Positions 1 to 5,821 of a DNA stretch of 7,434 nucleotides are shown in pieces (the first letter of the stretch is position 1; each line of letters opens with the position of its first letter). This DNA comes from Thermoproteota archaeon (GTDB taxonomy: Archaea; Thermoproteota; Thermoprotei_A; Sulfolobales; Acidilobaceae). The notes beneath the pieces are model-generated. The model worked only from the letters and a program-made list of their open reading frames with translations. It was not told the origin of the DNA and searched no databases. The DNA lies in assembly GCA_013152575.1 (NCBI GenBank), contig JAADGB010000019.1, positions 1 to 7,434 on the forward strand, given 5' to 3'. The position numbers were made by a program, and so were the translations under genes.

Positions 1-462
1 TACGCTTGGCTCCTTTACAAGCGCTCTTGCCAGGGCTACTCTCTGCTGCTGTCCACCGCTCAGCTGTGCCGGATACCTGTCTAGTAGGTGGTCGATTTGG
101 AGCATAGCGGCGATCTCTCTTACCTTCTTGTCGATGAAGGACTTGGGCTTCTTAGCGAGCCTCAATGGGAAGCTTATGTTGTCGTAGACCTTCATGTGTG
201 GGTAAAGGGCGTAGTTCTGGAATACTAACCCGATGTTCCTCTCATTTGGTTTGAGATTGGTGACGTCTTTTCCATCGAATAGTATCTTTCCACGTGTAGG
301 CCTGTATATGCCGGCTATGAGGTATAGTAGTGTGGTCTTTCCACTACCGCTTGGGCCTAGGAGGGCTGTGAATCTTCCGTCTGGGATCTCGAGGTCTACA
401 TTATTAACTGCAATAACGTTCCCGAACCGTTTAGTTACTTTCACTAATTGTACTGATACCAT
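1..462 (-). CDS. CUT1-type (MalK/UgpC-like) sugar ABC transporter ATP-binding protein, N-terminal 154 residues
   Basis: This is the ATPase subunit that would power the importer encoded by the three genes before it; it acts as a dimer on the inner face of the membrane. The reading frame starts at the ATG at 462 and runs off the left edge. Visible motifs are a Walker A loop GPSGSGKTT (residues 36-44), the Q-loop glutamine in VFQNYALYPH (Q82), and the ABC signature LSGGQQQRVALARAL (134-148). The frame leaves the window at EPSV, just before Walker B, so Walker B, the D-loop, the H-loop and any C-terminal regulatory domain cannot be judged. The segment FQNYALYPHMKVYDNISFPL is typical of the sugar-importer ATPases (COG3839 type) rather than peptide or metal importers. 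The start is supported by a GGGGTGAGG ribosome binding site at 476-468 lying over the end of the upstream permease gene, whose stop codon is 7 nt away. Which sugar is carried cannot be inferred from this subunit. Confidence 0.93.
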   Translation of the reverse strand, partial: MVSVQLVKVTKRFGNVIAVNNVDLEIPDGRFTALLGPSGSGKTTLLYLIAGIYRPTRGKILFDGKDVTNLKPNERNIGLVFQNYALYPHMKVYDNISFPLRLAKKPKSFIDKKVREIAAMLQIDHLLDRYPAQLSGGQQQRVALARALVKEPSV

Positions 463-469
463 TGGTACC

Positions 470-1387
470 TCACCCCTTCAACCCACCACTCATAGTTTCC
501 AGTAGCAGCCTTTGAGTGAATATGAAGAACAATATCGTGGGGAGCAGATAGAGGGTCCCTGCAGCCGCCATAATAGGTAGATAACTTGTCTCAAGGCTAC
601 CGCTAGCAAGTTGACCCTCAATGAAGGTTGCCAGAGTCTTCTGGTTAGGCGGTAGGAATATCATAACATAGATTAGATCCTCCCAACCGGCGAGGAAGGC
701 GAATATCGCTACCGCAGCAATACCCGGCTTCACAAGCGGGAGAACCGCGTGTCTAAACGCTGTCCATCTGCTTCCACCATCGATTAGTACAGACCATTCT
801 AGCTCCCAGGGGACCCTGTCGAAGAAGCCCTTGAGTATCCATATGCTCATTGGTATCTCTAGGCTCGCCCTGGCCAGTATGACGAAGAAGAAAGAGTAGA
901 GCGTCCTGCTCTGAGGGGGAATGTACTTTACCAGAGTGTAGTAGTATATCGTGTACACTCCGACTATTAGGGCTACTCCGGGGAATGCGTGTAGTAGTAG
1001 GAGGAGCTTGAGGGACCCCTTCCTCCACCTATACTTCATCCTCGAGTATGCATATGCGCTTGTCGCGCTTCCCCCTAGGACTACGGCTGTGACTCCAGCT
1101 GCTACTATGATGGTGTTTCCAATCATTCTAAGAATCTCGCCTGTACTATAGATTCGCGCGTGGGTTGTGCTGAGCTCCCCCCTGAAGAAGGCTATCCAGT
1201 TGTCGAACGTGAAGTTGAACTTGACCCATGGATTTGAGACTATCGTGTTAGCGAAGCTGGTGATTATGAGTGTAGAGTAGGCCAGTATCAATGGTAGGGA
1301 GACGAGTAAGAGTACGCCTATGAGTATGTAGGACTTGTAGCCTGTGACAAGTGGCCCCATGAGCTCGTTCTTACCGTTACCCATCAT
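470..1387 (-). CDS. MalG-like permease subunit of sugar ABC importer
   Basis: This is an inner-membrane channel subunit of the binding-protein-dependent sugar importer, pairing with the MalF-like protein upstream. The 305-residue product has about six predicted membrane helices (near 20-45, 90-112, 125-150, 164-186, 220-245 and 270-290), with an external loop after the first helix. The cytoplasmic EAA loop that docks on the ATPase is visible around residues 196-222 (LIDGGSRWTAFRHAVLPLVK, then PG), with the family's conserved Gly and LP pair. The C-terminus (FIFTQRLLLETMSGGLKG) resembles the usual MalG-type end. The longest frame begins at 1387 and overlaps the previous stop by 4 nt (ATGA). 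However, the ribosome binding site GGTGAT (1395-1390) sits only 2 nt from that ATG and 5 nt from a second ATG at 1384, so the protein may start at Met2. Length and topology are normal for the family (COG0395 type). The substrate is unknown. Confidence 0.93.
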   Translation of the reverse strand: MMGNGKNELMGPLVTGYKSYILIGVLLLVSLPLILAYSTLIITSFANTIVSNPWVKFNFTFDNWIAFFRGELSTTHARIYSTGEILRMIGNTIIVAAGVTAVVLGGSATSAYAYSRMKYRWRKGSLKLLLLLHAFPGVALIVGVYTIYYYTLVKYIPPQSRTLYSFFFVILARASLEIPMSIWILKGFFDRVPWELEWSVLIDGGSRWTAFRHAVLPLVKPGIAAVAIFAFLAGWEDLIYVMIFLPPNQKTLATFIEGQLASGSLETSYLPIMAAAGTLYLLPTILFFIFTQRLLLETMSGGLKG

Positions 1388-2328
1388 ATATCACCTTTGG
1401 GCTCCAGAGTTATCTTATCAAACCTCATGATGCGGAGGGTTAGAAGGCCTAGGAGGCTGCCAATTATGACTAGTATGACTGCAGCCGCGGCTGCTAGTCC
1501 CTGGTTCTTCACTGTTCCGAAGGCTTCGGTGAAGACGAATAGGGCCCATGTTGTGCCATACCATTCATCGACTATCCTCCAGTCTACTAGCACGAAGAGG
1601 TGGGTATAGCTCGTTACTAGGCTTAGTAGCTGCCATACTGTTACGAAGACTAGGTGCCACCTGGCCATTGGTACTAGGATGTGTCTGACTATCTGCCATG
1701 TGGATGCTCCGTCCACTTTCGCCGCTATGAGTAGTTCTGGTGGTAGGCTCTTGAACGCGCTATAGAAGATTATCATTCCATAGCTTACTCCTACTAGCCC
1801 GTTGACGAATATGATTATGCTCCACGCGCTCCAGGGTAGTAAGTTGGGGTCTGTTCCCCAGAAGGTTGGTTGGTCTATTAGTCCTAGTTTGAGTAGGAAG
1901 GCGTTTAGGGTCCCCTGTGGACTGCCGTAGAAGAAGTAGTACCATATTAGTCCAAATACCGCGAGTGGGGTCATTCTTGGTATGAGCCAGAGGAGCCTGA
2001 ATCCTAGGCTCACTCTCTCCTCTATCACGTAGGTGGCTATTGCTAGGAGGAGGCCGCCGAGCACGTTGACTATGAGTGTGAATACCACGAATACTATGGT
2101 TGTCTTCAATACCAGGGAGCCTAGCGGGTGTGTTGTCACGAACTTGTATAGTGCCTTGTAGTTTTCTAGCTCGACGAATTCTGTAAGCTGGCTTATCTTC
2201 CAGTCCCTTAGGGGGGTGAAGCTGATCCAAGTGGTAACTATGAGGGGGAGAATGTAGAATGCAGCTATGAGTATAATGGCTGGGAGGAGAAAAAATATTG
2301 CGTTACTTAGTTTGTGGCCTAGTTTCAT
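1384..2328 (-). CDS. MalF-like permease subunit of sugar ABC importer
   Basis: This is the second membrane channel subunit of the importer (COG1175 type, 314 residues). A first hydrophobic helix lies at about 10-33, followed by further membrane segments near 75-100, 110-133, 168-190, 225-247 and 278-300. The ATPase-docking EAA loop is at residues 197-220 (PELLIAAKVDGASTWQIVRH, then ILVP), where the usual LP is VP. Spacing to neighbours is tight: the ATG at 2328 directly follows the TAG stop of the binding-protein gene with no gap, and its own TGA overlaps the start of the MalG-like gene. The ribosome binding site is weak (only G-rich codons at the end of the upstream gene), so translation may depend on coupling. 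No truncation or frameshift is seen. Gene order and motif make the role secure, but the transported sugar is not determined. Confidence 0.93.
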   Translation of the reverse strand: MKLGHKLSNAIFFLLPAIILIAAFYILPLIVTTWISFTPLRDWKISQLTEFVELENYKALYKFVTTHPLGSLVLKTTIVFVVFTLIVNVLGGLLLAIATYVIEERVSLGFRLLWLIPRMTPLAVFGLIWYYFFYGSPQGTLNAFLLKLGLIDQPTFWGTDPNLLPWSAWSIIIFVNGLVGVSYGMIIFYSAFKSLPPELLIAAKVDGASTWQIVRHILVPMARWHLVFVTVWQLLSLVTSYTHLFVLVDWRIVDEWYGTTWALFVFTEAFGTVKNQGLAAAAAVILVIIGSLLGLLTLRIMRFDKITLEPKGDI

Positions 2329-4152
2329 CTAGGCCTGCCCCTTCCCCCTGACGGCCATGTAGGCGGCGATTATGATTATGATGATTACTATCACGCCGAT
2401 GATTAGGGCGGTGTTGCCTCCTTCAGCTGTTGTTGTCGTAGTCGTGGTTGGGGAGGTGCCTGTCTCGGTACCCGTTGTAGTGGTCTGGGTTGTCGGTAGT
2501 AGGCTCCATCCTGTTGGTACGCTTCCTGTGAACTCGACGTTGCCTGAGAGGTCTGGGTCAGCGTTCACGCTGCTCTCAATGAACTGTATTGCCTGCTCGG
2601 GAGTCATCTGTCCCTTTAGCACCCTGTCTACTGCCTGCTTGAATACGTCTGCGAGCTTGGAGTAGTATGGGTGGCTCGGTGCTAGGTGGGTGTATTCTAG
2701 CATGTAGCTGACGTTGGCTAGGAACTCGATGTTGATCGGGTCTGCGGTCTTCTGTATGATTGGTGCTATCGCGTCCATTACCTCCTTTGAGAATGGTAGC
2801 TGTAGGTTCCTTAGCTGGTTGATGAAGGTCTCGTTCTTGAGTAGCGCTGATGCCGCCTTCCTCACTGGTACGTGGGCTGATATCACGCTGTGTACAGCGT
2901 TGATTATTGGATCGCTGGCCTCAACAACCATGAGGAATGCTAGCTCCTGGTAGGCTTTCTTGAAGTCTGGGTTGTCAAAGTTGGGGTTGTCCTTACCCGC
3001 GTTGGCGGCGATCATCCACATGAATGGCTGGCTTAGCGTTACTGGCTGCTTGCCCTGCTCGCCAGCTGGGAATAGGGTGTAGTAGAACTTGTTCTTTACC
3101 TCCTCTGGTGTTAGAGGCCTCTTCTGGCCTGTCTGTGGGTCTAGGTAGTAGTCCTTAGTCTGCCACTCGGTCCAGTACCAGGTTCCTCCAATGTCGAATA
3201 GGGTGTTGCCTGTACCGCCAGCACTCTTCTTCTCACCTACTATTGTTGGGTGGATCTGTGTGGCCCAGTCCCAATCCATGATGTTCCTTGGTAGTAGGCC
3301 TGCGTCGGCGAAGGCCGCCTCGGTGGCTAGCCACTTGTAGACGGCTTCACGGTCTACTACTAGCTTGCCAGTGTTGGGGTCGTATAGTGATCCTCCGAAG
3401 GCGAATATGAACTGTATTAGGTCTGGGTGAGCGCTTCCCTTCCTGTGTATTAGGCCATAGTCGGCGCAGCCCTTCTCTACCGCCTCCTTAGCCTTCTGGA
3501 ATACGTCAGCCCAGGTGAACTGTCCGTTCTTGACCTTCTCGTCCAGGCCTGTTAGGTCCCAGCCCATGCACTGTGCTACGTCTTTCCTAATGTAGAGTGG
3601 TCTCGCCTCTGTGTCCTGTGGTATTCCATAGTACTTACCCTGGTATTTGGCCGCCTCCATTAGTGGCGTGTAGAAGTCTGAGAATACATTGTTCCAGTAG
3701 GCCTGTACCCACTGTGTGATGTCTAGGAGTCTGCCGTCGGCGGCTAGTGTTGCAATGTAGATGTAGCTGTTAACGAAGAAGTCGCCGTTCTGGCCTAGCT
3801 CGTACTGGGTTACGAAGTTGTCATACTGCTTCTGGAAGCTCGACTCCCAGTTGGTGTCTACTTGTATTTGCACGTTGATTCCGTTCTGCTGCCACACCTG
3901 GTTTATCCTATAGGCTGCCTCTACTATACCGTACATCCTCATTACGCTGTTGGGGTCGCCAGCAGCCTGCACTGTATAGTGTACTGTTGAGATCCCATTG
4001 CTCTGCAACCACTGGCCGATAGCGATTACGTCCTGCTCCCAGTTCCCTGTTAGGTCTGGTACCGTCTGTGCCTTCACGGTTAGTGGAGCCGCCAGGGGGG
4101 CGGCGATGAACGCGGCGAGCAATAACAGTGCCGCTAAAGTTCTGGTTGTCAT
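2329..4152 (-). CDS. Surface-anchored family 1 extracellular solute (sugar) binding protein with C-terminal Thr stalk and membrane anchor
   Basis: This is the receptor subunit of the importer; it binds substrate outside the cell and delivers it to the MalF/MalG-like channel. The 607-residue product starts with a Sec-type signal peptide (residues 1-28, a hydrophobic Leu/Ala core with a plausible cut after VKA). It continues with a large binding domain (about 30-545), a Ser/Thr-rich linker (553-576), a C-terminal membrane helix (about 581-598, Ile-rich) and a short basic tail VRGKGQA. The segment MTPEQAIQFIESSVN near 516-530 matches the usual C-terminal part of carbohydrate-binding proteins. 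The protein is longer than typical bacterial MalE-like proteins (about 400 residues), partly because of the anchor. Two N-glycosylation sequons are visible (N440-E-T, N480-V-S), as is a pair of cysteines (C195, C229). The ATG at 4152 is supported by GGGTG at 4164-4160, 7 nt upstream. It is the first gene of the operon. Assignment to the binding-protein role is firm; the ligand is unknown. Confidence 0.93.
   Translation of the reverse strand: MTTRTLAALLLLAAFIAAPLAAPLTVKAQTVPDLTGNWEQDVIAIGQWLQSNGISTVHYTVQAAGDPNSVMRMYGIVEAAYRINQVWQQNGINVQIQVDTNWESSFQKQYDNFVTQYELGQNGDFFVNSYIYIATLAADGRLLDITQWVQAYWNNVFSDFYTPLMEAAKYQGKYYGIPQDTEARPLYIRKDVAQCMGWDLTGLDEKVKNGQFTWADVFQKAKEAVEKGCADYGLIHRKGSAHPDLIQFIFAFGGSLYDPNTGKLVVDREAVYKWLATEAAFADAGLLPRNIMDWDWATQIHPTIVGEKKSAGGTGNTLFDIGGTWYWTEWQTKDYYLDPQTGQKRPLTPEEVKNKFYYTLFPAGEQGKQPVTLSQPFMWMIAANAGKDNPNFDNPDFKKAYQELAFLMVVEASDPIINAVHSVISAHVPVRKAASALLKNETFINQLRNLQLPFSKEVMDAIAPIIQKTADPINIEFLANVSYMLEYTHLAPSHPYYSKLADVFKQAVDRVLKGQMTPEQAIQFIESSVNADPDLSGNVEFTGSVPTGWSLLPTTQTTTTGTETGTSPTTTTTTTAEGGNTALIIGVIVIIIIIIAAYMAVRGKGQA
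2425..2496 (-). other. Thr-rich stalk coding segment of the binding protein
   Basis: This segment encodes residues 553-576, a linker dominated by Thr with some Gly, Glu and Ser, placed directly before the membrane helix (coded by 2359-2412). The Thr codons are mixed (ACC, ACG, ACT, ACA), so this is a protein-level low-complexity region and not a simple DNA tandem repeat. Such stalks in archaeal surface proteins are commonly thought to span the S-layer zone and to be O-glycosylated; that role is inferred here. Confidence 0.75.
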
Positions 4153-4159
4153 AACGCGA

Positions 4160-4164
4160 CACCC
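4160..4164 (-). promoter_or_regulatory. Ribosome binding site of the binding-protein gene
   Basis: GGGTG on the minus strand lies 7 nt before the ATG at 4152. It matches the GGTG core complementary to the archaeal 16S rRNA 3' end and fixes the gene start. The same core precedes the MalG-like, ATPase and small membrane-protein genes. Confidence 0.6.
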
Positions 4165-4187
4165 GTCAGTGTAGTGGTATCTTGTCG

Positions 4188-4194
4188 TATTAAA
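4188..4194 (-). promoter_or_regulatory. Candidate TATA box for the sugar importer operon
   Basis: The minus-strand sequence TTTAATA lies 36 nt before the ATG of the binding-protein gene. With the usual archaeal spacing of about 25 nt, transcription would start near 4165, giving a short leader that begins at the GGGTG ribosome binding site. The purine-rich BRE expected just upstream is poor (the preceding bases read TAATCC). A second AT-rich candidate, TATTTTAA at 4228-4221, would give a longer leader. The sequence cannot decide between them. Confidence 0.4.
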
Positions 4195-4210
4195 GGATTA
4201 ACTAGAATCT

Positions 4211-4229
4211 GAAAACAAGATTAAAATAC
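4211..4229 (-). terminator. Candidate U-rich transcription terminator after the methyltransferase gene
   Basis: The minus strand reads TATTTTAATCTTGTTTTC here, about 55 nt after the TAG stop at 4285. Archaeal termination often needs only T-rich runs without a hairpin. The same bases include the distal TATA candidate, so the assignment is uncertain. This is the only plausible place in the window where the hut-side transcript would end. Confidence 0.3.
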
Positions 4230-4243
4230 CAGTCAAGACAACC

Positions 4244-4258
4244 AGTTATAGAATAACT
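4244..4258. promoter_or_regulatory. Perfect inverted repeat in the importer upstream region, candidate operator
   Basis: AGTTAT-AGA-ATAACT forms a perfect 6-bp inverted repeat with a 3-bp spacer. It lies about 16 bp upstream of the distal TATA candidate and 50 bp upstream of the proximal one. Its size and symmetry fit a dimeric regulator site controlling the sugar importer. It is AT-rich and in a non-coding region, so chance occurrence is possible. A weak hairpin helping termination of the upstream transcript is an alternative. Confidence 0.3.
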
Positions 4259-4284
4259 AAATCAATAACACTGTAGGCTCGGGG

Positions 4285-5463
4285 CTATGATAGGTGGATG
4301 AAAGCTCCCTTCAGATAGTCTAGATACTCCTCGCCCCTGTATACGTGATCAGGGGCAGCTCCACGCAGACTGCCCAGTATCTTATAGTCTCCCCTCTCCG
4401 CTAGAACTGTAGTGATTACCTTGAGGAATAACTCCCTTGTTAGGAAGTAGCTACAACTACTTAGATAGATTATCGCGTCGTCGCTTGCCTTCTCTATGCT
4501 CCACTTGTAGGAGCGCATGTAGGCCCTCATGCCACGCCTCACGCTCTCCTCGTCTCCCCTTTGTATGAATGCTGGTGGATCAACCGCCACAAGAGTGTAG
4601 TGTTTCCTCGGTAAACCCTCTGCTTCCCAGATGCTACTGTTTATTATCCTATAGTTCCTTATGTTGTTCAACTTCAAGTTTTCCCTTAGTATCTCAACCG
4701 CGTATCTATCCTCCTCTAGGAAGACCACTTCTCTCGCACCATTATAGGCGGCGTGTATCCCAAAGCCACCAGTATAGGAGAAGACGTCTAGAACCCTGTC
4801 GCCCTCAACAGCGTATTTCGCGAATTCCAGCCTGTTCAGCCTCTGATCGAGGTAGAATCCGGTCTTCTGACCCCTTAACACGTCTACAATGAACTTGACT
4901 CCCTCCTCTTTTATCACAACCCTCTTCTTATTGCCGATTATCCAGCCTGATCTAGGCTGTAGGCCTATATCCCGCCGGCTCCTCTGTGTGCTTTTCTCGT
5001 AGACAGTATCTACCCCGGTTAGCTTAACCAGCAACCTAGCTATATCCTCCATTAGGGCGTCGAAGCTATAGCTACTCGACTGTACTACCGCAATTTCCCC
5101 GCCGTATACGTCGATGATTAGGCCGGATAGAAGGTCTCCATCACTATTGACAAGCCTATAACTACCCGTGTCAACTAGACCAATTCTCTTCCTGGCCCGG
5201 AACGCTCTCTCCAGCTTTTCCTCAACTGCTTCAATCGAATCGCTCCACCTGCATTCACCATGGCCGAGTATTCGGACTGCTACGGGTCCCTCAGGTTCCC
5301 ATAGACCACACGCCACAGGCTCATCCCTAGGCGTGACTAATTCGACTAGAGCCGCGGGTGGCAGGGGATAGGGTGGCTTCAGCCACTTCCTGTAGACTAT
5401 GCCCGTGCCTCGCCTAACCTTTTCCAGGCCAACCCCGTTTACCTTCACTTTTACCGGGGGCAT
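4285..5463 (-). CDS. RlmI-like PUA-domain class I SAM-dependent methyltransferase (putative rRNA cytosine-C5)
   Basis: This predicted RNA methyltransferase belongs to the COG1092 family (bacterial RlmI makes m5C in 23S rRNA; archaeal members are structural homologues). The 392-residue product has an N-terminal PUA-like RNA-binding region (about 1-70), then a central domain with VNSDGDLLSGLIIDVYGG (105-122) and GQKTGFYLDQR (198-208). The Rossmann methyltransferase domain follows, with SAM motif I VLDVFSYTGGFGIHA (224-238), acidic EED (250-252), motif IV DPPAF (295-299) and motif VI SSCSYF with candidate catalytic Cys337. Length is normal for the family. The ATG at 5463 overlaps the 3' end of the upstream small gene by 50 nt. 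The PUA homology begins within about 20 residues, and no other ATG or TTG is in frame nearby (only a GTG at residue 6), so the overlap looks real. The ribosome binding site is modest (GGT at 5470-5468, GAGG at 5477-5474). The exact RNA target in this organism is inferred, not shown. Confidence 0.88.
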   Translation of the reverse strand: MPPVKVKVNGVGLEKVRRGTGIVYRKWLKPPYPLPPAALVELVTPRDEPVACGLWEPEGPVAVRILGHGECRWSDSIEAVEEKLERAFRARKRIGLVDTGSYRLVNSDGDLLSGLIIDVYGGEIAVVQSSSYSFDALMEDIARLLVKLTGVDTVYEKSTQRSRRDIGLQPRSGWIIGNKKRVVIKEEGVKFIVDVLRGQKTGFYLDQRLNRLEFAKYAVEGDRVLDVFSYTGGFGIHAAYNGAREVVFLEEDRYAVEILRENLKLNNIRNYRIINSSIWEAEGLPRKHYTLVAVDPPAFIQRGDEESVRRGMRAYMRSYKWSIEKASDDAIIYLSSCSYFLTRELFLKVITTVLAERGDYKILGSLRGAAPDHVYRGEEYLDYLKGAFIHLS

Positions 5464-5821
5464 ATCTACCAGTCCTCTTCAGATAATAGGCTACTACCGC
5501 GGTCACTACGGCTATATCACAGTAGTCCTCCAGGTTCAGTACTCCTTGTTGGAGACCGGTTTTGAAGTCCCTCACCTTAGCCTCAAGATCCCTGTTGCCC
5601 TTATACACCCATAGTATGACGATTACAAGCAGGATTGTCGAGAAGATCCCCATAACCCGTAATTCCACTGGGCCTGATATCGAGAATATGATCGAGATAA
5701 GCAATACTATGCCTCCGAGTATAGTTGTGAATCTTGCCCTAGACGAGAGCCATTCCTCCACGTCCTCCAAGAGGAGGAGGGCCTCCTCCTTATCGCAGGG
5801 AAGAATCTCTGTTATCAACAC
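5414..5821 (-). CDS. Small uncharacterised membrane protein, acidic N-terminus and basic tail
   Basis: I do not recognise this family. The product is about 135 residues: an acidic, probably helical N-terminus (residues 10-25, rich in Glu and Leu), two predicted membrane helices (about 31-50 and 57-73), a charged segment KGNRDLEAKVRDFKTGL (74-90), and a third hydrophobic stretch (about 102-113) that may be amphipathic. The tail is basic and Gly-rich (KSEGKRGWPGKG). That tail is encoded within the 50-nt overlap with the methyltransferase gene, which may explain its odd composition. The longest frame starts with GTG at 5821, overlapping the hutI stop by 7 nt. The ribosome binding site GGGTGGT (5830-5824) is 2 nt from that GTG but 5 nt from a TTG at 5818, so TTG may be the true start. 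The strong site and overlaps on both sides argue that it is a real gene. No function is proposed. Confidence 0.75.
   Translation of the reverse strand: MLITEILPCDKEEALLLLEDVEEWLSSRARFTTILGGIVLLISIIFSISGPVELRVMGIFSTILLVIVILWVYKGNRDLEAKVRDFKTGLQQGVLNLEDYCDIAVVTAVVAYYLKRTGRYAPGKSEGKRGWPGKG

Noticed and set aside
753..1028. Minus-strand 91-residue open frame
   Set aside because: It lies out of frame within the MalG-like permease gene and has no recognisable features.
1760..2230. Minus-strand 156-residue open frame
   Set aside because: It is an out-of-frame reading inside the MalF-like permease gene, whose EAA loop and membrane helices are convincing; the product is Arg/Pro-rich with no recognisable domain.
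2425..2496. Possible tandem DNA repeat at the poly-Thr tract
   Set aside because: The Thr codons are mixed and no repeat unit recurs at the DNA level; the repetition is only in the protein.
2372..2665. Plus-strand open frame of 97 residues with a run of valines
   Set aside because: It is the antisense reading of the Thr-rich stalk and nearby sequence of the binding protein; the valine run is a by-product of Thr codons read on the other strand, with no gene-like features.
3908..4162. Minus-strand 84-residue open frame across the start of the binding-protein gene
   Set aside because: It is out of frame with the signal peptide of the binding protein, which is clearly the real gene, and the product is Arg-rich without a domain.
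4196..4224. Two copies of GATTAA 23 bp apart upstream of the importer operon
   Set aside because: Six-base AT-rich repeats are expected by chance in this intergenic region, and they overlap the TATA candidates.
4167..4273. ACACTG inverted copies about 100 bp apart flanking the intergenic region
   Set aside because: They are only six bases long with no extension, so nothing distinguishes them from chance.
4569..4892. Plus-strand 107-residue open frame opposite the methyltransferase gene
   Set aside because: It overlaps the catalytic region of a well-supported gene; its composition is Ser/Pro/Arg-rich as expected from antisense reading.
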